Source: Ciceribacter sichuanensis (GTDB lineage Bacteria; Pseudomonadota; Alphaproteobacteria; Rhizobiales; Rhizobiaceae). From it: a stretch of DNA of 64,000 bases. Shown here piece after piece: positions 43,307 to 51,445 of the stretch. Position numbers and translations under genes: made by a program. Every line of letters starts with the position of its first letter. The first letter of the stretch is position 1. Location of the stretch: the NCBI RefSeq assembly GCF_024055605.1, contig NZ_JAMXLX010000006.1, forward strand, positions 62,001 through 126,000, given 5' to 3'. The notes under the pieces are model-generated. The model saw nothing but the letters and a program-made list of their open reading frames with translations, was not told the origin of the DNA and did not search any database.

Positions 43307-44170
43307 TCAGGTCCTCTCCATCTTCAGCCAGCGTGCGCAGGCGAGATAGGCGATCGTCACCACCACCATCAGCACCAGCGAAAGGGCGGCCGCCATCGGG
43401 AAATCGGCGCGGCGTCCAAGCTGCAGCATGATGACCTGCGGCAGCACCAGTTCGTTGTTGCCGCCGAGGATCTGCGGCGTGATGTAGTCGCCGATGCACA
43501 GCACGAAGGTGAGGAAGGCGCCGACCATGATGCCGGGCAGCGTCAGCGGCAGGATGACATGCCAGAAGGTCTGGAAGCCGTTCGCCCCGAGATCGGCCGC
43601 CGCCCGGCGGTAGTTCGGCGAGAGCTGCACGAGATTGGCGTAGATCGTCAGCGTCAGCAGCATGACGAAGAAATGCACGAAGCCGATGACGGTGCCGACG
43701 CGGTTGGCCGAAAGCTGCAGCGGTTCGGCAATCAGGCCGGTCCACATCAGCGCCTGATTGACCACGCCACCGCCGGAAAGCACCAGCAGCCACGAATAGG
43801 AGCGCACCACATAGGAGGTCCAGAACGGCAGGATCGCCATGATCAGCGCAAACCGCTGCCAGCGGCGCGGCACGCGCTCGGCGATGATCCAGGCCAGAGG
43901 ATAGGCGAGCAGGATCGAGATGACGGTGACGATGGCCGTCACCTCCAGCGAGTTGAACAGGGCTTTCAGGAGATGCGGCTTGCCGAGGAAGGCGGCGTAG
44001 TTGTCGAGCGTCCAGCTCGCCACGATCTCGCGGCCCTCGCGCTTCCAGAAGCTGATCGCGGCCATGTAGAGGAAGGGAACGAGGAAGAAGGCGATGGTGA
44101 AGATTAGCGCCGGCAGCGCGAAGCCCCAGGCCTTTCGCCGTTCCGCCCGTTCAAGCGGCGTGGTCGTCAT
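43307..44170 (-). CDS. ABC transporter permease, PotB type
   Basis: 287 residues from the ATG at 44170 (MTTTPLERAERRKAW). A longer in-frame extension to 44293 includes repeat-derived sequence and is not credible. Six helices, with the EAA loop reading YRRAAADLGANGFQTFWHVILPLTLPG. Gene order receptor-permease-permease-ATPase is that of polyamine-type importers. Confidence 0.9.
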   Translation of the reverse strand: MTTTPLERAERRKAWGFALPALIFTIAFFLVPFLYMAAISFWKREGREIVASWTLDNYAAFLGKPHLLKALFNSLEVTAIVTVISILLAYPLAWIIAERVPRRWQRFALIMAILPFWTSYVVRSYSWLLVLSGGGVVNQALMWTGLIAEPLQLSANRVGTVIGFVHFFVMLLTLTIYANLVQLSPNYRRAAADLGANGFQTFWHVILPLTLPGIMVGAFLTFVLCIGDYITPQILGGNNELVLPQVIMLQLGRRADFPMAAALSLVLMVVVTIAYLACARWLKMERT

Positions 44171-44328
44171 GGCGTCGCTTCTCCCTTGACGTTCAGGATC
44201 TGCCGGAAGGTGGGAAACCCGGCTTCCAGGATAACCATGTGTGGCTCGCATTTCTCCTCCGCGAGAAGGAGGAATGAACCCGTCCGCACGCACGTTACCC
44301 CGGATGGAATGAGAGCCCGCCGCTCGTT

Positions 44329-44349
44329 TCTCCCCCCTTGTGGGGGAGA
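44329..44349. repeat. Rhizobial GC-rich palindromic repeat, copy 2
   Basis: TCTCCCCCC-TTG-TGGGGGAGA, the reverse-orientation form of the unit at 14119. It lies in the 249-bp gap between the receptor (stop 44420) and the first permease (start 44170), inside an operon. A hairpin at this place could lower expression of the permeases relative to the receptor. Nothing else certain is in the gap. Confidence 0.75.
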
Positions 44350-44419
44350 TGCCGGCAGGCAGAGGGGGACTTTGAAGCCCGGGTACCGCGAACAGGCGCC
44401 GAACCCGGGCCGGTTCGTC

Positions 44420-45493
44420 TTAATGCTGCAGCATTTCCGTCCAGGCGTCCTGCATGGCGGCATCGAGATCCGCGTCGACGACCGGATAGAGCTGGGTGTT
44501 CTTCAGGTATTCCGGCTGCTTGTCCCAGCGCAGCGCGGTCTTCTGCTGGTCGTTGAGCTGTTCTCCTGCCTTGGAATTGGCCGGCATGCCCCAGTAGCAG
44601 GAGGAGGTCGCGAGCTTCGACTGGCCCTCGGGGCTCAGGATATACTGCACGAACTTTACCGCGAGATCCTGCTTGGCGGAATCCTTGAACACGCCGATCG
44701 ACTGCGCCCAGCGCAGCGCGCCCTGCTTCGGCACGGTCCAGTCGAGGTTCGGCTTTTCCGTGGTGAGACCCGCGGTCACCCATTCGCCGCCGCCGAGGAT
44801 GATATCGACTTCACCGCTGACGAGCGCGGTCTGCGAGGCGACGACGTCGCTCACCTGACGGGCGACCTTCTTCATCTCGAACAGCTTTTCCTTGATCGCC
44901 GGCAGGTCGTCGGCGGTGAGGTCGGCGGTTTTCTTGCCGATGGCAAGCCCGGTGAGGCCGATCATCGGCAGGTAATAATCGTAGAGCGCGATGCGACCCT
45001 TGTACTTGTCGGACCAGAAGATCGACAGGTCTTCCATATCCTTCGGATCGACCTTGGTCTTGTCGTAGGAAATCGTGTTGTAGCCGAACTTCTCGGTGAC
45101 GGCGTAGATCTTGCCGTCCTTCGTGTTGTTGGCTTCCATGCGCACTTCGGGGAAGATGTCGGCGGTCGGCAGCTTGTCGGCGGGCAGTTCGGCCAGAATG
45201 CCCATGTCCACGGCGCGCGGCACGTCGACGCCATCGATCACGAAGACGTCCCAGTCGCCGGGGCGCGACTGCTCGACGATGGAAAGGCCGGCTCCCGTGC
45301 CCTCGTATTCCTTGAGATTGACCTTGACGTTGTTGGCCTTTTCGAAGGGCTCGATCAGCGCCGGATCGGTATGGTCGCACCAGACGAGCGCGTTGAGCTC
45401 TTCCTGGGCGGAAGCGCTGGCGGTGAAAGCGCAGATGGCGGCGGTCGCGAGAAGCATGCGGCGGGATAGCCCGCCCAGTACGGTCTTTTCCAT
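44420..45493 (-). CDS. Periplasmic substrate-binding protein, spermidine/putrescine (PotD) type
   Basis: 357 residues. Signal peptide with SRRMLLATAAICAFTASASA, cleaved before QEEL. The mature part is a PotD/SBP_bac_8 receptor: LNALVWCDHTDPALIEPFEKANNVKVNLKEYEG, ADIFPEV and GRIALYDYYLPMIGLTGLAIG. An isolated pair of Cys residues is present in the C-terminal lobe (TSSCYWGMPAN). First gene of a seven-gene operon and divergent from the TetR gene. The ligand may be a polyamine, amino-alcohol or related cation, unproven. Confidence 0.88.
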   Translation of the reverse strand: MEKTVLGGLSRRMLLATAAICAFTASASAQEELNALVWCDHTDPALIEPFEKANNVKVNLKEYEGTGAGLSIVEQSRPGDWDVFVIDGVDVPRAVDMGILAELPADKLPTADIFPEVRMEANNTKDGKIYAVTEKFGYNTISYDKTKVDPKDMEDLSIFWSDKYKGRIALYDYYLPMIGLTGLAIGKKTADLTADDLPAIKEKLFEMKKVARQVSDVVASQTALVSGEVDIILGGGEWVTAGLTTEKPNLDWTVPKQGALRWAQSIGVFKDSAKQDLAVKFVQYILSPEGQSKLATSSCYWGMPANSKAGEQLNDQQKTALRWDKQPEYLKNTQLYPVVDADLDAAMQDAWTEMLQH

Positions 45494-45578
45494 ATTGTTT
45501 CCCTCTTGTCGAAGACCCCCGTCGAGCCCTCGCGTTGATCGTTTTGGCACTCGTTTCGGCGCCTTGAGAAAAAGATTG

Positions 45579-45590
45579 AATGAATTCATT
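45579..45590. promoter_or_regulatory. Candidate TetR operator (AATGAATTCATT)
   Basis: Perfect 12-bp palindrome in the 142-bp gap between the divergent receptor and TetR genes, flanked by GATTGA (45574-45579) and TCAATC (45598-45603), which form a wider inverted repeat. The location suits repression of both genes. Confidence 0.55.
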
Positions 45591-45635
45591 TTTTAAGTCA
45601 ATCTCAATTTTGAGGAGATTCAAACGGAGCTGACC

Positions 45636-46262
45636 ATGGCCGGATTGCGCGCACGACAGAAAGCCGACAGGAACCGCCGCATCCTGGAATCGGCCACCAC
45701 CCTGTTTCGCGAACAGGGCTATGACGCCGCCCGTATCGAGGACATCGCCGAGATGGCGGAGGTCTCCGTCGGCACGCTCTACAACTACTATCAGAACAAG
45801 GGCGACATCCTCGTCGCCACCGTTTCCATGGAAGTGACCGAGGTGCTGGAGGCGGGCGAAAGCATTGTCGCCAACCCGCCGCTCAACGTCGAGGAGGCGC
45901 TGCGCGCGCTGATCGAACAGTATTACGATCACTCGCTGGTCTATCTCAGCAAGGAGATGTGGCGCACCGCCATGGCCTATTCGATCCAGCAGCCGGAAAC
46001 GCCGCTGTCGAAGCGCTATACCGAGCTTGACCAGTGTCTCTGCGCGCAGGTGGTCGAGCTGATCGAAGGGCTCCAGCGCCGCGGCGTGGTGATCGCAGGT
46101 GTCGATGCCCGCGCCGTCGGCGAGGTCTTTTTCAACAACCTCAACATGATGTTCATCGAGTTCTGCAAGGTCGAGGCCATGCCGCTCGAGGAGCTGAAGG
46201 CGCGCGTGGCCGCGCAGCATCGCCCGGTGGCGGCGTTGATCAGCAGCGTCAAGCCCGCCTGA
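45636..46262 (+). CDS. TetR-family transcriptional regulator
   Basis: 208 residues. The N-terminal DNA-binding domain is canonical: NRRILESATTLFREQGYDAARIEDIAEMAEVSVGTLYNYYQNKGDIL. The rest is an all-helical effector domain with a single Cys pair near residue 135. Divergent from the PotD-like receptor operon and followed by an NTF2-like gene. Likely a repressor relieved by the imported compound or its aldehyde. Confidence 0.9.
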   Translation: MAGLRARQKADRNRRILESATTLFREQGYDAARIEDIAEMAEVSVGTLYNYYQNKGDILVATVSMEVTEVLEAGESIVANPPLNVEEALRALIEQYYDHSLVYLSKEMWRTAMAYSIQQPETPLSKRYTELDQCLCAQVVELIEGLQRRGVVIAGVDARAVGEVFFNNLNMMFIEFCKVEAMPLEELKARVAAQHRPVAALISSVKPA

Positions 46263-46306
46263 AAGTCCAATTGGGCCAACACGACAATCCCCTGGAAAGC
46301 ACAGAC

Positions 46307-46702
46307 ATGACCGATACCCGGACCGCCGTTCTCGCCGCAGCTGAAGCCCTTGTCGACGCCTTCGGCCGCCACGATACCCGCGCCTATTTCGAAGCCTTTT
46401 CGCCGGAGGCGACCTTCATCTTCTACAATCTCGACCGTACGCTTTCGAGCCGCGCCGAATACGAGGCGGAATGGGCGCTGTGGGAAACGCGCGACGGTTT
46501 TGCGGTGCGCGCCTGCCGCTCGACCAACCGCAATGTCCAGCTCTTCGGCGATGTCGCAGTCTTCACCCACTCCGTCGAAACCGACCTCGAAGTGGGCGGC
46601 GAGGCCGTGACCAACAACGAGCGCGAGACCATCGTCTTCGCCCGCCAGCCCGACGGCCGCTGGCTCGCCGTCCACGAGCATCTCTCGGCCCTTCCGGCCT
46701 GA
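46307..46702 (+). CDS. NTF2-like / SnoaL-type small protein
   Basis: 131 residues with the alpha+beta cone fold expected of NTF2-like proteins: AAAEALVDAFGRHDTRAYFEAFSPEATFIF, then VAVFTHSVETDLEVGGE and GRWLAVHEHLS at the end. Members are isomerases, cyclases, hydrolases or ligand-binding proteins, so function is open. Starts 44 nt after tetR, probably the same transcript, which ties it to the divergent catabolic operon. Confidence 0.8.
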   Translation: MTDTRTAVLAAAEALVDAFGRHDTRAYFEAFSPEATFIFYNLDRTLSSRAEYEAEWALWETRDGFAVRACRSTNRNVQLFGDVAVFTHSVETDLEVGGEAVTNNERETIVFARQPDGRWLAVHEHLSALPA

Positions 46703-46782
46703 GGAAAGAGACGGACACGCCTGCCCGGACCTTTCCGCCTCGCTGCACGTTCATCCGCAATCCCGGATGCGGAGGCGCGACG

Positions 46783-47181
46783 ATGTCAAAGACAGCAGGC
46801 AACCATCATTTCTTCGAAACCTTTGCCAGTGCGGTTGCTGGATGGACGGGCAAGCCAGCTGCTTTCGTGGCGGCTTTTGCCGTGATCGTCGTGTGGGCGG
46901 TCAGCGGCCCCATCTTCGATTACTCCGAGACATGGCAACTCATCGTCAATACCGCCACGACCATCGTGACCTTCCTGATGGTATTCGTTCTCCAGAACTC
47001 CCAGAACCGCGATGTGCAGGCGCTGCAGGCGAAACTTGACGAGCTCATCCTCACCAGTCAGGCGGAGAATTCCTTTGTCGGGATAGAAAAACTCGACGAG
47101 CAGGAACTCAAGCGACTGATCGATCGCCTCGAAGAACAGGCCAGGACGCTGAGGGAGAGAGTGGGCGCCGCTCGTTCCTGA
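46783..47181 (+). CDS. Low-affinity iron permease-family membrane protein
   Basis: 132 residues. Two hydrophobic helices (AAFVAAFAVIVVWAVSG and IVNTATTIVTFLMVFVLQN) with the family's conserved FDYSETWQ loop and QNSQNRD after the second helix, then a charged coiled-coil tail. The domain is named after a yeast low-affinity iron transporter, but bacterial members are short and iron transport is not shown. Follows the NTF2-like gene by 80 bp. Confidence 0.8.
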   Translation: MSKTAGNHHFFETFASAVAGWTGKPAAFVAAFAVIVVWAVSGPIFDYSETWQLIVNTATTIVTFLMVFVLQNSQNRDVQALQAKLDELILTSQAENSFVGIEKLDEQELKRLIDRLEEQARTLRERVGAARS

Positions 47182-47271
47182 AGAGCGCGACCCGGCGGAG
47201 AATGGCCGGAACCTCGTCCGGTTCAGGTCGGCATCGGCGGTGAGATCCCTGGGATGCGCGCAGCCTGTCGC

Positions 47272-48510
47272 TCAAGCTCTCCCGGCGGGCCGGAAGATCT
47301 GCGGCAGGCCGTTCCAGAAGCTTTGCCGCCCTCTTTTCCAGCCGCCGATAACCCTTGCCACCTCGCGCACGGCATCGGCCGGACCGGCGCAATCGATGAG
47401 CACGACGGTCGCCTCCCCTCCGACGACAAGGCCGTGTGGCTTGCCCATCAGCTTTGCGGCGGACGCCGAGACCATGGAGAAGACCAGCGCCATGTCGTCG
47501 CCGCGCGAGAGCTGGGCGACATTGGCGTAGAGGTTCGCCATCCTGACCAGCGAGGCGTCGCCATAGGGCGTGAACGGGTTCAGCACGTTGTTGGTGGCAA
47601 TCGAGGTGACGACGCCGCATTCGGCGATGAGATGCGCCGGCGCGACGCCGCGCGGCACCAGCGCTTCATAAGCGCGGCCGTTGAGGAAGAGATCGGTGGC
47701 GGGCAGCACGGTGAGTGCAATCCCGGCTTCGGAGAGACGCGCGGCAATCGCCTTGACCGCCTCCGCCGGAAGCGCCGAGAGATTGGTGACATGGCCGACC
47801 GAGACCCGCCCGCCCCAGCCGTGCCGCATCGTTTCCTCGATCACGGCGGGAAGATTGGTGTTTTCGGGATTGAGGTCGAAATCCAGATGGAAATCGACGG
47901 CGACGTCATGTTTCAGGGCAAGCTCGAAGATCAGTTCCACATGCCGGCGCGGATCGGGATCGGTATAGGGGCAGCCGCCCACGAGGTCCGCCCCTTCCGA
48001 CAGCGCCCTGTCCAGCATGGCAAGCGTCTCAGGCTCCTGCGTCAGCCCTTCCTGCGCGAAGGCGCAGATCTCGATGTCGATGGCAAAGACATAATCCGCC
48101 TTCACCCTGAGGATCGCCTCGAAGGAACGGAAGCCGGCGCGCGGATCGATCTCGACGAAGGTGCGAAGCCGCGTCGTGCCGCTTGCAATCGCTTTTTCTA
48201 CCACGCCCGAGGCGCGGGCATAGACATCCTCCACCTCGAAGCCCTTCTTGGCGCGGGCCGTCTCCCGGACAGCTTCGGCAAGCGTGCCCTCGCAGATGGT
48301 GCAGCGGCCGAGAATGCCGGCCTTGTCGAGATGGATATGGCTCTCGGCGAAGCCGCTGAAGGCAAACGCTCCCTTCGCGTCCGTCTCCGTCACGGCCTCG
48401 CAGCGGAAGGCCGGCTCGATGGCCGCGATCACGCCGTCCTTGACGGCGATATCCACCGGCTCACCGTTCGGCTCCGTCAGCGCATTGCGTATCACCAGAT
48501 CGAACAGCAT
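47272..48510 (-). CDS. Cytosine deaminase-like amidohydrolase with Asp-to-Asn change at the metal site
   Basis: 412 residues of the amidohydrolase superfamily, CodA-like branch: the first metal pair in SHIHLDKAG, His in VDFHLDFD, His in VSVGHVTNL. The fifth metal-site residue, an Asp in the paralog two genes upstream (GSDNIRD), is Asn here (ATNNVLNPFTPYGD). This may lower or alter activity, or mark a distinct subfamily. Last gene of the ten-gene operon, 30 nt after the gamma-glutamyltransferase. Probably acts on a ring amide or a deaminable heterocycle. Confidence 0.83.
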   Translation of the reverse strand: MLFDLVIRNALTEPNGEPVDIAVKDGVIAAIEPAFRCEAVTETDAKGAFAFSGFAESHIHLDKAGILGRCTICEGTLAEAVRETARAKKGFEVEDVYARASGVVEKAIASGTTRLRTFVEIDPRAGFRSFEAILRVKADYVFAIDIEICAFAQEGLTQEPETLAMLDRALSEGADLVGGCPYTDPDPRRHVELIFELALKHDVAVDFHLDFDLNPENTNLPAVIEETMRHGWGGRVSVGHVTNLSALPAEAVKAIAARLSEAGIALTVLPATDLFLNGRAYEALVPRGVAPAHLIAECGVVTSIATNNVLNPFTPYGDASLVRMANLYANVAQLSRGDDMALVFSMVSASAAKLMGKPHGLVVGGEATVVLIDCAGPADAVREVARVIGGWKRGRQSFWNGLPQIFRPAGRA

Positions 48511-48540
48511 GCCGCCTTTTCCCTTGCAGAACCCGTTTGG

Positions 48541-50130
48541 TTAGAGCGCGATGGCCCCGCCATCGCTGCGCGGATCGTGCGCGCCATGCATGGTGCCGTC
48601 ATCATCGATGCGGATCACGCCCGCCTGCCCGCCCAGCGGACTGAGCGCGCCGATGGGCGAGACGGTGTGGCCGAGCGCCTGAAGGGCTGTAAATACCGCC
48701 TCTCCGGCGTTTTCCTCCAGCTTGAGGCTGTCGCGGCTGTCGGAGAATGTCTTGCCGAGCAGGAAGCGCGGCCGTGCCAGCGCCTCGGCCGGGTCGAGAC
48801 CGTGGTCGATCAGCAGGCTGAGCAGAAGGCTGAGCGTCTGTGGCTGGCCGTCCGCACCCTGCGTGCCATAGACGAGATGCGGCCGGCCGTCTTTCAGCGC
48901 GAGACCGGGATTGAGCGTGTAGAAAGGCCGCTTTCCCGGTGCGAGACGGTTGGGGCTTTGCGGATCGAGACTGAAGGCCGCCCCCCGGTTCTGCCAGAGA
49001 ATGCCGGTATCGCCGGCGACGACCCCGCTTCCCCAGTCGAAATAGATGGACTGCAGAACGCAGGCCGAGCGCCCCTCGGCGTCGACGGCTGCAAGGAAGG
49101 AGGTGTCGCCGTGACGGTAGACATGCGGCCAGTCCATCGCCCTGTCGGGATCGATGGCCGAGGCCTTTGCCGCGAGACGGGCGGGATCAAGCATCGCCGC
49201 CATTGGGCCTATATCGCCGAAATCGGGATCGCCGAGCCGGTGGCGGTCGAGGAAGGCCTGTTTCACCGCCTCGACAAGATAGTGATAGTAACCGGCGCTC
49301 GCCGGGTCCTTGTCGGGCATCGGGTGATGACCGAGCACGCCCATGATGCCGAGCGTGGTGGTCCCTTGCGTCGGCGGCGGCGGAGCAAAGAGCGTCACGC
49401 CCCGGTAATCGAGGCTGGCCGGCTCCGCGAAACGGGCCTGTGTCGCCGCGAGATCCGAAGATGTCAGCGGTGAACCGGCTTCCGCCAGTCCGCGGGCGAT
49501 GCGGGTGGCGAGTTCGCCCTCGTAGAAGGTTCTTGCACCCTCGCGGGCTATGGCCTCGAGCGTGCGGGCAAGCTCAGGCTGCCGCTGGATGCCCTCGCCG
49601 GTGAAGAGCGAGGCAAAACCCGGCCACACCTCCCTTTCGCCGGCGCGGAAGTCGAACCAGAAGCGCTGCGAGGGGCTGACTTCGAAACCCTCATGGGCAA
49701 GGGCGATTGCCGGTTCGAGCAGGCGGGCAAGCGTTTCGCGGCCGCCCCACTGGCTGGAGGAGAGGTCGAGGAGGCGTTGCCAGCTGTCAACCAGACAGGC
49801 GGTGGTGAGCGTCGAGCCGGGACCGCGCACGGGTATCTCGGGAATGTCGGCGGTTCCAGCCGCTTCGGCCACCTGGCCGATGCCGAGCAGGCAGGAAACC
49901 TTGCCCGAGGCATCGCCGATCATCCACACGGCATCGCCGCCGAGGCCGCAGAAATGCGGATAGAGCACGGAAAGGGCAGCACCCGCCGCAATCACCGCCT
50001 CGATGGCATTGCCGCCGCGCTTCAGCACCTCCGCGCCGGCCTCGCTCGCCTGCCAGTGCGGCGCGACCACCATGCCCTTGCGGCTGGTTGCGATGCTCCT
50101 GTCCGTCATCTCGCCGCCGGCAGGCTCCAT
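48541..50130 (-). CDS. ggt: Gamma-glutamyltransferase-family Ntn hydrolase
   Basis: 529 residues. The autocatalytic Thr nucleophile is Thr343 in HGDTSFLAAVD, giving a large subunit of about 340 residues and a small subunit of about 187. Family stretches are GGNAIEAVIAAGAALSVLYPHFCGLGGD and YGTQGADGQPQTLSLLL. No signal peptide is seen, so unlike E. coli GGT it is probably cytoplasmic, and its substrate may be a gamma-glutamylated or other amide intermediate of the pathway rather than glutathione. The start at 50130 overlaps the amidohydrolase stop (ATGA); MTDRS at 50109 is an alternative. Confidence 0.88.
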   Translation of the reverse strand: MEPAGGEMTDRSIATSRKGMVVAPHWQASEAGAEVLKRGGNAIEAVIAAGAALSVLYPHFCGLGGDAVWMIGDASGKVSCLLGIGQVAEAAGTADIPEIPVRGPGSTLTTACLVDSWQRLLDLSSSQWGGRETLARLLEPAIALAHEGFEVSPSQRFWFDFRAGEREVWPGFASLFTGEGIQRQPELARTLEAIAREGARTFYEGELATRIARGLAEAGSPLTSSDLAATQARFAEPASLDYRGVTLFAPPPPTQGTTTLGIMGVLGHHPMPDKDPASAGYYHYLVEAVKQAFLDRHRLGDPDFGDIGPMAAMLDPARLAAKASAIDPDRAMDWPHVYRHGDTSFLAAVDAEGRSACVLQSIYFDWGSGVVAGDTGILWQNRGAAFSLDPQSPNRLAPGKRPFYTLNPGLALKDGRPHLVYGTQGADGQPQTLSLLLSLLIDHGLDPAEALARPRFLLGKTFSDSRDSLKLEENAGEAVFTALQALGHTVSPIGALSPLGGQAGVIRIDDDGTMHGAHDPRSDGGAIAL

Positions 50131-51323
50131 CAGCGCAGGACCTTGCCGTTTTCGGCGACGAGGCGTCCGGCCTTGAACACCCGGCGGCTTTTCGGCACGG
50201 CGACGACGGCCTGCGGTACATGTTCGGCGTCGAGCGTGGTGAAATCCGCCTTCGCGCCCGGTTCGATGCCGTAGCCTTCGAGCCTCAGCGCCTTCGCGCC
50301 CCCCGATGTCACGACATCGAAGGCGAGCGCCAGTTCGGCATCGGTGTAGAAGCCGGAGCGGTAGCCGATGATTTCGGCGCGGCGCAGCATGTCGCCGTCA
50401 CCATAGGGCCACCAGGAATCGCGGATGTTGTCGCTGCCGGAAAACACGGTCACGCCCTCGCTGGCGAGAAGTGCTACCGGCGGAAAATTGTTGGCTCCCG
50501 GCGCATTGGTCATGATCGCCACGCCACTTTTGGCAATCAGACCGGCGATCTTGCGGGCGGCATCGGAGGCGAGATCGCCGAGGCCATAGGCGTGGCTTAC
50601 CGCCACATGGCCCTGCATGCCGAGTGCCGTGGTGCGCGCGCAGATTTCCTCGATGGTGAAGGCGCCGAGCGTGCCGGCGTCGTGCAGGTGGATATCGACA
50701 TCGACACCGTGCTTTTCCGCGACGCCGAACACGACATCGAGATGGCCGGTGACATCGCGGTCGAAGCTACCCGGATCCAGCCCGCCGACGAGATCCGCGC
50801 CGAGTGCCATGGCCTCATCGAGCAGCGCCGGCGTGCCGGGGCTTTTCAGGATGCCGCTCTGCGGGAAGGCGACGAGCTGGATGTCGATGATCCCGAGATA
50901 TTCCTCGCGCACGGCCAGAATGGTTTCCAGCGATTTCAGTCCGACCGAACCATCGACCATCACATGGCTGCGCATGGCGAGCGAGCCGTTGGCGATGCAG
51001 AGATCGAGCTGGTTGCGGGCGCGTGTCGCCATCGGCGCGGCGTTCGCCATGTTCTCGGCCTGAAACGTCACGCGCTCATGCACGTCGAAGCCGTTGGTGC
51101 AGGGGCGATGCGGTATCCACTTGTCGCCGTAGAAGCTGGTGTCAAGGTGGATATGCCCTTCGACGAAGCCTGGCACGAGGAGCGCGCCGGCGATATCCAC
51201 CGTGGACCCGGTGATGACAGCCGTTCCCGCGGTTTCGATGGCGGCGATGCGGCCGTCCGCGACGGCGATATCGACAAGGCGGCCATCCGCCAGCCTGGCA
51301 TTGGTGAAAACGGTGTCGGTCAC
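50130..51323 (-). CDS. Cytosine deaminase / AtzB-like amidohydrolase (canonical metal site)
   Basis: 397 residues from the GTG at 51323, which has GGGCGAG before it. A longer in-frame reading to 51476 has no typical sequence. Metal site: EGHIHLDTSF, His in VDVDIHLHDAG, His in VAVSHAYGLG and the catalytic Asp in FSGSDNIRDSWWPYGDGD. Enzymes of this group hydrolyse exocyclic amines or ring amides of pyrimidines, triazines and creatinine-like compounds. Lies between allophanate hydrolase and the gamma-glutamyltransferase; probably opens or deaminates the ring that feeds the biuret/allophanate steps. Confidence 0.87.
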   Translation of the reverse strand: MTDTVFTNARLADGRLVDIAVADGRIAAIETAGTAVITGSTVDIAGALLVPGFVEGHIHLDTSFYGDKWIPHRPCTNGFDVHERVTFQAENMANAAPMATRARNQLDLCIANGSLAMRSHVMVDGSVGLKSLETILAVREEYLGIIDIQLVAFPQSGILKSPGTPALLDEAMALGADLVGGLDPGSFDRDVTGHLDVVFGVAEKHGVDVDIHLHDAGTLGAFTIEEICARTTALGMQGHVAVSHAYGLGDLASDAARKIAGLIAKSGVAIMTNAPGANNFPPVALLASEGVTVFSGSDNIRDSWWPYGDGDMLRRAEIIGYRSGFYTDAELALAFDVVTSGGAKALRLEGYGIEPGAKADFTTLDAEHVPQAVVAVPKSRRVFKAGRLVAENGKVLR

Positions 51324-51445
51324 AGTCGCTCGCCCTTTCTCATGCGCTCCGTCGAAATCCGGTGCGGGTGTGCATTGCATCATCCCTGCAAGATATAGCG
51401 GACCCGGCGAACGTGCCGCCAGATCGTTTTTCGCGCTTCCCGGTT

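Noticed and set aside
44248..44276. Imperfect CTCCTCC...GGAGGAA hairpin in the receptor-permease gap
   Set aside because: Pairing is imperfect and no T-run follows; the neighbouring palindromic repeat is the stronger structure.
44171..44293. An N-terminally extended start for the PotB-type permease
   Set aside because: The extension is translated from intergenic sequence; the start at 44170 matches the family.
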